From Oscillospiraceae bacterium (GTDB taxonomy: Bacteria; Bacillota; Clostridia; Oscillospirales; Oscillospiraceae), in NCBI GenBank assembly GCA_015068365.1, contig SVKR01000120.1:1-32488 (forward strand): a DNA stretch of 32,488 bases. The letters run 5' to 3'. The notes under the pieces were generated by a model. It was not told the origin of the DNA. It saw nothing but the letters and a program-made list of their open reading frames with translations, and ran no database searches. This document shows, piece after piece, positions 1 through 6,027 of the stretch (its first letter is position 1; each line of letters starts with the position of its first letter). The position numbers and the translations under genes were made by a program.

Positions 1-2
1 AA

Positions 3-1055
3 AAGGGCTATGCCTATTTCGTGGGCGGCAACGTGTACTTCGACACGTCAAAGCTGGAGCGGTACTATATATTCAACAACTTCAACGAGGATGACCTGGC
101 CGTGGGCGTCCGGGAGGGGGTGGAGGAGGACACCAACAAGCGCAACAAGAACGACTTCGTGCTGTGGTTCACCAAGTCCAAGTTTGAGGATCAGGCCCTG
201 AAGTGGGACTCCCCCTGGGGCGTGGGTTATCCCGGCTGGCACATCGAGTGCTCCGGCATCAGCATGAAGCACCTGGGCGAGGACCTGGACATCCACTGCG
301 GCGGCATCGACAACGCCTTCCCCCACCACACCAATGAAATCGCCCAGTCGGAGAGCTATCTGGGCCACAAATGGTGCAATTTCTGGGTGCACGTCCACCA
401 CCTGAACACCACTTCCGGGAAAATGAGCAAGAGCAGCGGCGAGTTTCTGACCGTTTCGCTGCTGGAGGAGAAGGGTTATGACCCGCTGGCCTACCGCTTC
501 TTCTGCCTGCAGAGCCATTACCGCAAGGCGCTGGTGTTCTCCTGGGAGAACCTGGACAACGCCCAGGGGGCCTACCAGAAGCTCATCGCCCGCATCGCCG
601 CGCTGAAGCCCGGCACGGGGCCGGTGGTCGCGGAGGACTTCCAGGCGCTGAAGGAGAAATTCTGCGCCGCGCTGGACAACGACCTTAACACCTCCCAGGC
701 CGTCACGGTGCTGTACGATGTGCTGAAGGCCGGCACCACGGACGACACCAAGCTGGCCGCCATCGACCACTTTGACAGCGTGCTGCGGCTGGATCTGAAC
801 GACCGGGCCATCGCAAAGCGCGAAGCCGACGCCGCCGCCGCGGCCAGGGCCGCCGCCGCCAAGGGGGCGGCGCAGTTCGCCGTCATCGCCGAGGACGGGA
901 CGGACGACCCCGCCGTGACCGAGCGCATCCTGGCGCGCCAGAGCGCCAAGAAGGCCAGGAATTTCGCCGAGGCCGACCGCATCCGCGACGCGCTGCGCGC
1001 CGAGGGCATTGAGGTCACGGACATCGCGGGCGGGGCGAAGTGGAAACGGGTCTGA
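3..1055 (+). CDS. cysS: Cysteinyl-tRNA synthetase, 3' part (5' end outside window)
   Basis: This class I aminoacyl-tRNA synthetase charges tRNA-Cys with cysteine in the cytoplasm. The frame is open from the left edge, so the N-terminal part of the Rossmann domain (including the HIGH signature) lies upstream of the window; about 350 codons remain. Visible signatures are GNVYFDTSK near the start, the zinc/cysteine-binding region around GWHIECSG with HCGGIDNAFPHH following, and the KMSKS ATP-binding loop (KMSKSSGE) at 420-434. An Ala-rich stretch (about 820-880) sits before the C-terminal helical anticodon-binding region, which ends in AKWKRV. Identity is secure. The gene appears unrelated in function to the downstream acetyl-CoA synthase genes, and no convincing terminator follows it. 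Confidence 0.96.
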   Translation, partial: KGYAYFVGGNVYFDTSKLERYYIFNNFNEDDLAVGVREGVEEDTNKRNKNDFVLWFTKSKFEDQALKWDSPWGVGYPGWHIECSGISMKHLGEDLDIHCGGIDNAFPHHTNEIAQSESYLGHKWCNFWVHVHHLNTTSGKMSKSSGEFLTVSLLEEKGYDPLAYRFFCLQSHYRKALVFSWENLDNAQGAYQKLIARIAALKPGTGPVVAEDFQALKEKFCAALDNDLNTSQAVTVLYDVLKAGTTDDTKLAAIDHFDSVLRLDLNDRAIAKREADAAAAARAAAAKGAAQFAVIAEDGTDDPAVTERILARQSAKKARNFAEADRIRDALRAEGIEVTDIAGGAKWKRV

Positions 1056-1120
1056 TTCACTGAATGCATAACCAAATTTTTCGTTTCAACCTTTTTGCAT
1101 TACCAATGCCCCGGGGGGAT

Positions 1121-1149
1121 TTGCATTTTTCCCGTTTCCATGGTACATT
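1121..1149 (+). promoter_or_regulatory. Putative sigma-A-type promoter for the nickel-module genes
   Basis: TTGCAT (1121-1126) and TACATT (1144-1149) are separated by 17 bp. The site lies in the AT-richer gap between cysS and the His-rich small gene, giving a short leader before the ribosome binding site AGGAG at 1181-1185. The -10 box departs from consensus at two positions, so the call is tentative. The rest of the 1056-1195 gap shows only weak hairpins. Confidence 0.4.
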
Positions 1150-1195
1150 ATAGGATAAGAACATAAGGCCAATTGACGAAAGGAGAATGATACTG

Positions 1196-1462
1196 ATGCA
1201 TGAGCATGAACATGAGCACGGCCACGGCCATGTGCACACCCACGGCCCCGTTTCCGGCTTTGACAGCCTGGAGCAGGCCGAGGCGCTGATGAGCTATATG
1301 CTGGACCACAACCGCCACCATGCCGAGGAGCTGCACGAGCTTTGCCACAAGCTGGAGGCCACCGGCAAGGGCGCCGCGGCGCAGCTGATCGACGAGGCGG
1401 TGGACCGCTTCGGCGACGGCAACGAGCTTCTGGCCAGGGCGCTGGAAGCGCTGAAGGGGTGA
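1196..1462 (+). CDS. Small His-rich putative nickel-binding protein
   Basis: An 88-aa soluble protein. Its first twenty or so residues alternate His with Glu, Gly or Thr (HEHEHEHGHGHVHTHG), a classic nickel/cobalt/zinc-binding run. The remainder looks helical and contains further metal-ligand candidates (DHNRHHAEELHELCHK). I chose ATG 1196 because AGGAG at 1181-1185 lies 10 nt upstream; the ATG at 1187 is only 1 nt from the Shine-Dalgarno. The gene sits 6 nt before cooT and upstream of cooC and the acs genes. The inference is a nickel store or chaperone feeding acetyl-CoA synthase, functionally analogous to CooJ of Rhodospirillum although the layout differs (His-rich N-terminus here, C-terminus in CooJ). 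A general metal-storage role is the main alternative. I do not recognise a named family for the C-terminal part. Confidence 0.75.
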   Translation: MHEHEHEHGHGHVHTHGPVSGFDSLEQAEALMSYMLDHNRHHAEELHELCHKLEATGKGAAAQLIDEAVDRFGDGNELLARALEALKG

Positions 1463-1468
1463 GCGCGC

Positions 1469-1660
1469 ATGTGCCTTTCCACCGTTTATAAGGCCGACGG
1501 CAGCGAGCGCACCAAGCTGGCGGAGTATGTCAGCGGCGTGCGCGCCGAGGGGGAGAAGATCACCCTCACGGACATCATGGGGCTGGAGACCGTCGTGTTC
1601 GGCACGCTGAAAAGCGTGGATCTGGTGCAGAACCAGATCGTCATTGAGGAGAACAAGTGA
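1469..1660 (+). CDS. cooT: CooT family nickel-binding protein
   Basis: A 63-aa protein beginning MCLSTVY, the hallmark N-terminus of the CooT family, in which Cys2 is the nickel ligand. The body (LAEYVSGVRAEGEKITLTDI followed by the GTLKSVDLVQNQIVIEE end) matches the small all-beta fold of this family. CooT binds nickel and takes part in maturation of CO dehydrogenase. Here it lies between the His-rich small gene (6-nt gap) and a 73-aa gene whose ATG is 1 nt after its stop, so translation is probably coupled. The context of cooC and acsB indicates nickel delivery to the acetyl-CoA synthase A-cluster, or to a CO dehydrogenase encoded elsewhere. The family assignment is strong; the exact client is inferred. 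Confidence 0.88.
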   Translation: MCLSTVYKADGSERTKLAEYVSGVRAEGEKITLTDIMGLETVVFGTLKSVDLVQNQIVIEENK

Positions 1661-1661
1661 C

Positions 1662-1883
1662 ATGCGCTATGAGCTGATCCGCGAAATCTTCAACCAGTGC
1701 TCCGGCAACCAGATGCGCGACGTGTTCGTCTCCACCGTGGAGACCGAGGACACCGAGGCCTATCTGATGGCCCAGCTCGTGGGCACGGAGATCAGCGTGG
1801 AGCGCACGCCCACCCGCGACGGCGTCATCTACGACGTGGTGACCGACGGGCTGCACCAGCGCTTCAGCTTCACCGAGGATTGA
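1662..1883 (+). CDS. Uncharacterised 73-aa acidic protein in the nickel/acs gene group
   Basis: I do not recognise this protein. It begins MRYELIREIFNQCSGNQMRD and reads on to a HQRFSF end, with no membrane segment or signal peptide and no CxxC motif; a single Cys lies near residue 13. The predicted pattern is a short helix followed by strands. ATG 1662 is preferred: it follows the cooT stop by 1 nt, and GAGGAGA at the end of cooT serves as its ribosome binding site. The position between cooT and cooC suggests a part in nickel handling or in acs maturation, but nothing in the sequence itself proves that. A promoter-bearing gap of 100 nt follows before cooC. Confidence 0.8.
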   Translation: MRYELIREIFNQCSGNQMRDVFVSTVETEDTEAYLMAQLVGTEISVERTPTRDGVIYDVVTDGLHQRFSFTED

Positions 1884-1896
1884 AGAAATCCGCAAG

Positions 1897-1914
1897 CTGC
1901 GAATAATTTAACAA
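1897..1914 (+). promoter_or_regulatory. Possible Rex-like half-site upstream of the acs promoter
   Basis: TTAACAA at 1908-1914 matches one arm of the clostridial Rex operator (TTGTTAA-N4-TTAACAA); the opposite arm at 1897-1903 (CTGCGAA) matches only 4 of 7 positions. A second, oppositely oriented arm, TTGTTAA, occurs at 1954-1960 near the expected transcription start. The two perfect arms flank the promoter in the reverse order from a normal Rex site, so this is only suggestive of redox control. Confidence 0.25.
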
Positions 1915-1921
1915 ATTTTCC

Positions 1922-1950
1922 TTGTAATTCCCGTACAGCGGGAGTAAAAT
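1922..1950 (+). promoter_or_regulatory. Promoter for the cooC-acsDCEB operon
   Basis: TTGTAA (1922-1927) and TAAAAT (1945-1950) with a 17-bp spacer, close to the sigma-A consensus. The spacer contains a small dyad, CCCG-TACAG-CGGG (1930-1942), that could be an operator. The expected start near 1957 leaves a leader of about 27 nt, with GGAGGG at 1968-1973 ahead of ATG 1984. Confidence 0.65.
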
Positions 1951-1983
1951 AAGTTGTTAAAATCTTTGGAGGGAACAAGACCT

Positions 1984-2754
1984 ATGGCAAGCACCATTGC
2001 CGTCGCCGGAAAGGGCGGCACCGGAAAGACTACCTTCTGCGGCATGCTCATCGACTGGATGTGCCGCCACAAGATGGGCCCGGTCCTGGCGGTGGATGCG
2101 GATGCAAACTCCAACCTGAACGAGGTCCTCGGCGTTGAGGTCGAGACCACGCTGGGCGACATCCGGGAGGAGGTCGCCTCGGCGGACATCGTGGAGAACA
2201 GCCCCATCCCTGCCGGCATGACCAAACAGGATTACATTGACTGCAAGTTTCGCTCCGCCGTGGTCGAGGAGGATGATTTTGACCTGCTCGTCATGGGGCG
2301 CACCCAGGGCAAGGGCTGCTACTGCTATGTCAACGGCCTTCTGCAGACCCAGCTGCAAAAGCTGGAGGGCGGCTACCGCTGGATGGTGGTGGACAACGAA
2401 GCCGGCATGGAGCACATCAGCCGCGGCATATTGCCCAGCGTTGACATCATCGTGCTGGTGTCCGACTGCTCCCGCCGCGGCATCCAGGCCGTGGCGCGCA
2501 TCGCCGAGCTGGTGCGGGAGATGGGCATGAAGCCGAAAAAGCTGGTGCTGGTGGTGAACCGCGCCCCCGGCGGCCAGCTCAACGAGGGCATCCGCGAGGA
2601 GATCGACAAACATGGGCTGGAGCTCATCGGCGTCATCCCCCAGGATGAGACCGTGTACGAATACGATTGCAGCGGCAAGCCCACCACCGGCCTGGAGGAG
2701 ACCAACCCGGCCAAGCGCGCTGTCGTCGCCATCGCTGAAAAACTGTTCGCGTAA
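1984..2754 (+). CDS. cooC: CooC/AcsF-type nickel-insertion ATPase
   Basis: A 256-aa P-loop ATPase of the MinD/SIMIBI class that matures nickel enzymes of the CODH/ACS system. Visible motifs: a deviant Walker A GKGGTGKT at residues 9-16, VDADANSNL at about 37-45, and a C112-x-C114 pair (GKGCYCYVN), the metal-binding CxC that in CooC dimers holds one nickel (or zinc) between two subunits. VVDNEAGMEHIS is the switch/Walker B region typical of the family. ATG 1984 is chosen because GGAGGG at 1968-1973 is 10 nt upstream; an in-frame start further up at 1954 lacks a suitable site. It heads the acs operon, so acetyl-CoA synthase is the probable client (the AcsF role), but CooC for a CO dehydrogenase elsewhere cannot be separated from this by sequence alone. 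Confidence 0.93.
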   Translation: MASTIAVAGKGGTGKTTFCGMLIDWMCRHKMGPVLAVDADANSNLNEVLGVEVETTLGDIREEVASADIVENSPIPAGMTKQDYIDCKFRSAVVEEDDFDLLVMGRTQGKGCYCYVNGLLQTQLQKLEGGYRWMVVDNEAGMEHISRGILPSVDIIVLVSDCSRRGIQAVARIAELVREMGMKPKKLVLVVNRAPGGQLNEGIREEIDKHGLELIGVIPQDETVYEYDCSGKPTTGLEETNPAKRAVVAIAEKLFA

Positions 2755-2810
2755 TCATTTTTGATCGACGATAAATCAGAAAGACAAGGAACGAAGGGAG
2801 AAAAAACTTT

Positions 2811-3752
2811 ATGGCATTCAAGCGTGTACCCCAGAAGTTTACCGCATCGGTCAACGAAGTGACCATCGGTACGGGCGACAAGGCAATTGTTTTAGGCGGC
2901 GAGAACGTGATGCCGCTGTACAGCTTTGACGCCCCCATCGCAAACCGGGCCAAGATCGGCGTTGAGATCACCGACTCCGGTTACGACAAGACCGTCCCCG
3001 GCATCGCCGCGTTCTACGCCGGCGCTGAGACCATCGGCGACATCGCCAAGCGCGCATCCGAGATGCCCGGCGGCGACTTCGTCGTGCTGACCCTCGAGGG
3101 CGCTGACCCCAACGGCGAGAACAAGAGCATCGACGAGTGCGCTGCCATCGCCAAGGAAGTGGCCGACGCCATCGACTGCCCCCTGGCCATCCAGGGCTGC
3201 AAGAACATCGAGAAGGACGCCGAGATGTTCAATAAGCTGGCCGAGGTGCTGCAGGGCAAGAACGTGCTGCTCATCTCCGCCCGCACCGAGGACTACAAGA
3301 CCGTGGCGGCCGGCGCCGTCCTGGCCTACGGCCAGAAGATCTCCGCCGAGTCCGCCGTGGACATCAACCTGGCCAAGCAGCTCAACGTCCTCATTTCCCA
3401 GATGGGCGTTTCCGCTGACAGCTATGTGATGAACGTCGGCTCCGCCGCCGCCGGTTACGGCTTCGAGTACGTGGCCTCCACGCTCGACCGCGTCCGCGGC
3501 GCCGCCCTGAGCCAGAACGACGCCATGCTCCAGATGCCCATCGTCACCCCCGTGGCCGACGATGCCTGGTCCGTCAAGGAGTCCGTCGTCTCTGAGGAAG
3601 ACTTCCCCGAGTGGGGCCCGCGGGAGAACCGCGGCGTGCAGATGGAGGTTTCCACCGCCGCTGCCTGCCTGGCCGGCGGCTCCAACGCCGTCATCCTGCG
3701 TCACCCCGAGTCCGTTAAGACCATCGCAGAGATCATTGCGGATCTGACCTAA
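2811..3752 (+). CDS. acsD: Corrinoid iron-sulfur protein small subunit (AcsD, delta)
   Basis: A 313-aa TIM-barrel subunit that forms the heterodimeric corrinoid iron-sulfur protein with AcsC and carries the methyl group to acetyl-CoA synthase. The N-terminus (MAFKRVPQKFTASVNEVTIG) and the stretch GGENVMPLYSFDAPIANRAK are characteristic of CdhD/AcsD; DFVVLTLEGADPNG and GSAAAGYGFEYVASTLDRVR are further family blocks. The length is normal for bacterial AcsD. The ribosome binding site is the AAGGGAGA region about 15 nt before ATG 2811. It lies 56 nt after cooC and 18 nt before acsC in the same direction, consistent with one transcript. Identity is secure. Confidence 0.95.
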   Translation: MAFKRVPQKFTASVNEVTIGTGDKAIVLGGENVMPLYSFDAPIANRAKIGVEITDSGYDKTVPGIAAFYAGAETIGDIAKRASEMPGGDFVVLTLEGADPNGENKSIDECAAIAKEVADAIDCPLAIQGCKNIEKDAEMFNKLAEVLQGKNVLLISARTEDYKTVAAGAVLAYGQKISAESAVDINLAKQLNVLISQMGVSADSYVMNVGSAAAGYGFEYVASTLDRVRGAALSQNDAMLQMPIVTPVADDAWSVKESVVSEEDFPEWGPRENRGVQMEVSTAAACLAGGSNAVILRHPESVKTIAEIIADLT

Positions 3753-3770
3753 GGAAGGAGGAAGTTCATC

Positions 3771-5102
3771 ATGGCACTCAAAGGACTGGATATTTTCAAG
3801 CTGACCCCCAAGACCAACTGCAAAGAATGCGGCAACCCCACCTGCATGGCCTTCGCCATGAAGGTCGCCCAGGGCGCGATCCCCATCGAAAAGTGCCCCC
3901 ATATGTCGGATGACGCCAAGGCCACCCTCAGCGAGGCCACCGCGCCCCCGATGAAGTCCCTGAAGTTCGGCACCGGCGAGACCGAGCATACCCTCGGCGG
4001 CGAGACCGTGCTGTTCCGTCACGACAAGACCTTTGTCTCCCACAACCTCTTCGGCGTCAACGTCTGCCCCGGCTGCTTCGACGATCGGATCGGCGAGGTG
4101 GAGAAGGTCAGCTATGAGCGCATCGGCGAGCACATGTACACCGAAGTGCTGAACCTGGGCTTCAAGGGCGACCAGGCCGCCTATGTCGAGCTGGTGAAGA
4201 AGGCCATGGGCCACAACCGCGCTCTGATTCTGGAGTGCACCGACGCTGCCGCCGCGGCCGCCGCGCTGGACGTGTGCGCCGACGCCAAGCCCATCCTCAA
4301 CGGCGCCACCCCCGACAACTACAAGGAGATGGCCGAGCTGGCCAAGGCCAAGGGCGTGCTTTTGGGCGTTTCCGCTCCCGATCTGGACGCGCTGTATGAC
4401 ACCACCGCCGCCATCGAGGGCCTGGGCTACAAGGACCTGGTGCTGGATGTCACCGGCGCCACCGTCAGGGATACCTACGCCAACGCCATCCAGGTGCGCC
4501 GCGCTGCCCTGAAGGACAAGGACCGCACCTTCGGCTATCCCTCCATCGTCAACCTCGGCAAGATCGCTGCCGGCGACGTGACCAAGCAGACCGCCCTGGC
4601 CAGCATGTTCGTGCTGAAGTACGGCTCCATCATCCTGATGGACGGCATGAGCTATGCCCAGGCGCTGCCGCTGTTCGGCCTGCGCCAGAACATCTACACC
4701 GACCCGCAGAAGCCCATGAAGGTCGAGCCGGGCATCTACGCGCTGAACGGCGCCACGGCGGATTCCCCCTGCGCCACCACCGTCGACTTCGCCCTGACCT
4801 ACTTCATCGTCTCCGGCGAGCTGGAGCGCTCCGGCGTGCCCGTGAACCTGCTGATCTCCGACGCCGGCGGCTACTCCGTGCTGACCGCCTGGGCTGCCGG
4901 TAAGTTCAGCGCCGGCTCCATCGCAAAGTTCTTCAAGGAGCAGGACATCGAAGGCAAGATCACCAGCCGCGACCTCATCATCCCCGGCAAGGCCGCCGTG
5001 CTGAAGGGCGAGTTGGAAGAGCAGCTGCCCGGCTGGAACATCATCGTTGCCCCCAACGAAGCCACCGGCCTGGTCAAGTTCATGAAGGACCTGAAGGCGT
5101 AA
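3771..5102 (+). CDS. acsC: Corrinoid iron-sulfur protein large subunit (AcsC, gamma)
   Basis: A 443-aa subunit that binds both the corrinoid and a low-potential [4Fe-4S] cluster. The N-terminal cluster motif is C17-x2-C20-x4-C25-x16-C42 (NCKECGNPTC onward to EKCPHM). It is followed by a TIM-barrel domain and a C-terminal Rossmann-like corrinoid domain with LLISDAGGYSVLTAWAAGKF and the GKAAVLKGELEEQLPGW block. Together with AcsD it accepts a methyl group from AcsE and passes it to AcsB; the cluster is used for reductive activation of Co(II). ATG 3771 has a strong AAGGAGG site 10-15 nt upstream. Length and motif spacing are normal. Identity is secure. Confidence 0.96.
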   Translation: MALKGLDIFKLTPKTNCKECGNPTCMAFAMKVAQGAIPIEKCPHMSDDAKATLSEATAPPMKSLKFGTGETEHTLGGETVLFRHDKTFVSHNLFGVNVCPGCFDDRIGEVEKVSYERIGEHMYTEVLNLGFKGDQAAYVELVKKAMGHNRALILECTDAAAAAAALDVCADAKPILNGATPDNYKEMAELAKAKGVLLGVSAPDLDALYDTTAAIEGLGYKDLVLDVTGATVRDTYANAIQVRRAALKDKDRTFGYPSIVNLGKIAAGDVTKQTALASMFVLKYGSIILMDGMSYAQALPLFGLRQNIYTDPQKPMKVEPGIYALNGATADSPCATTVDFALTYFIVSGELERSGVPVNLLISDAGGYSVLTAWAAGKFSAGSIAKFFKEQDIEGKITSRDLIIPGKAAVLKGELEEQLPGWNIIVAPNEATGLVKFMKDLKA

Positions 5103-5145
5103 GCTTTTTTAGAAACAACAATAATCTTTTAGGAGGCAGAACACT

Positions 5146-5931
5146 ATGGGAAAATTTATCGTTATCGGTGAAAGAATCCACTGCATTTCCCCGGTCATCA
5201 AAAAGGCCATGGAGGAGAAGGACCCCGAACCCATCCTGAAGCGTGCCAAGGAGCAGCTGGACGCCGGCGCTACGTATCTGGACGTCAACATCGGCCCTGC
5301 CGAGAAGACCGGCGAGGATCTGATGAAGTGGGCCGTGCAGCTGCTGCAGGAGAACTTCGACAATGTTCCCCTCTGCCTTGACACCGCCAACCGCAAGGCC
5401 ATCGAGGCCGGCATCTCTGTCTACAACCGCAGCAAGGGCAAGCCCATCGTGAACTCTGCCGATGCCGGCGACCGCATCGAGAACATCGACCTGGCCGCTG
5501 CCAACGACGCCATCGCCATCGCGCTGTGCGCCAAGGCGGGCATCCCCTCCGACAATGACGAGCGCATGATGTACTGCCAGGAGATGCTGGAGCGCGGCAT
5601 GAGCCTGGGCATGGAGGCCGAGGACCTCTGGTTCGACCCCCTGTTCCTGGTCATCAAGGGCATGCAGGACAAGCAGCTTGACGTTCTCGATTTCATCAAG
5701 CAGCTGAGCGACATGGGCTTCAACTCCACCGGCGGCCTGAGCAACGTGTCCAACATGACCCCGAAGCACATCCGTCCCATCCTGGACAGCACCATGGTCG
5801 CCATGGCGATGCTCAACGGCCTGACCAGCGCCATCGCCAACCCCTGCGACGCCCGCCTGATGGAGACCATCAAGTCCGCCGACATCATCAAGAACAATTC
5901 CCTCTACGCAGACTCCTTCCTGGAGCTGTAA
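5146..5931 (+). CDS. acsE: Methyltetrahydrofolate:corrinoid protein methyltransferase (AcsE)
   Basis: A 261-aa pterin-binding TIM-barrel enzyme that transfers the methyl group of 5-methyl-tetrahydrofolate to Co(I) of the corrinoid iron-sulfur protein. Family blocks visible: VIGERIHCISPVIKKAM, GATYLDVNIGPAEKTGEDLM (pterin-binding core with the Asp and Asn that contact the pterin), LCLDTANRKAIEAG, KPIVNSADAG and STGGLSNVSNMTP. The length matches Moorella AcsE (about 262 aa). AGGAGG about 10 nt before ATG 5146 sets the start. It lies 43 nt after acsC; the 96-nt gap to acsB holds a perfect 12-bp hairpin. Identity is secure. Confidence 0.96.
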   Translation: MGKFIVIGERIHCISPVIKKAMEEKDPEPILKRAKEQLDAGATYLDVNIGPAEKTGEDLMKWAVQLLQENFDNVPLCLDTANRKAIEAGISVYNRSKGKPIVNSADAGDRIENIDLAAANDAIAIALCAKAGIPSDNDERMMYCQEMLERGMSLGMEAEDLWFDPLFLVIKGMQDKQLDVLDFIKQLSDMGFNSTGGLSNVSNMTPKHIRPILDSTMVAMAMLNGLTSAIANPCDARLMETIKSADIIKNNSLYADSFLEL

Positions 5932-5942
5932 AAAACTGACCT

Positions 5943-5976
5943 GGTCTGCGCCGCGTGACCTTTTGCGGCGCAGACC
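5943..5976 (+). promoter_or_regulatory. Perfect intercistronic hairpin between acsE and acsB
   Basis: GGTCTGCGCCGC (5943-5954) pairs exactly with GCGGCGCAGACC (5965-5976) around a 10-nt loop. No T-run follows, so it is not a typical intrinsic terminator. It may be an RNA-stabilising or processing element that tunes acsB relative to the upstream cistrons, or an attenuator. Confidence 0.7.
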
Positions 5977-6027
5977 AAATTCTCAACGAATCGGAACCAC
6001 ATCTGAAAAGAAAGGAACAATGATTCA

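Noticed and set aside
1056..1120. Terminator for cysS
   Set aside because: Only short, mismatched stems such as GCATT-ACC-AATGC are present and none is followed by a convincing T-run at the right distance.
1187..1195. Earlier ATG as start of the His-rich small protein
   Set aside because: Only 1 nt from the Shine-Dalgarno AGGAG; ATG 1196 has suitable spacing and starts directly with the His run.
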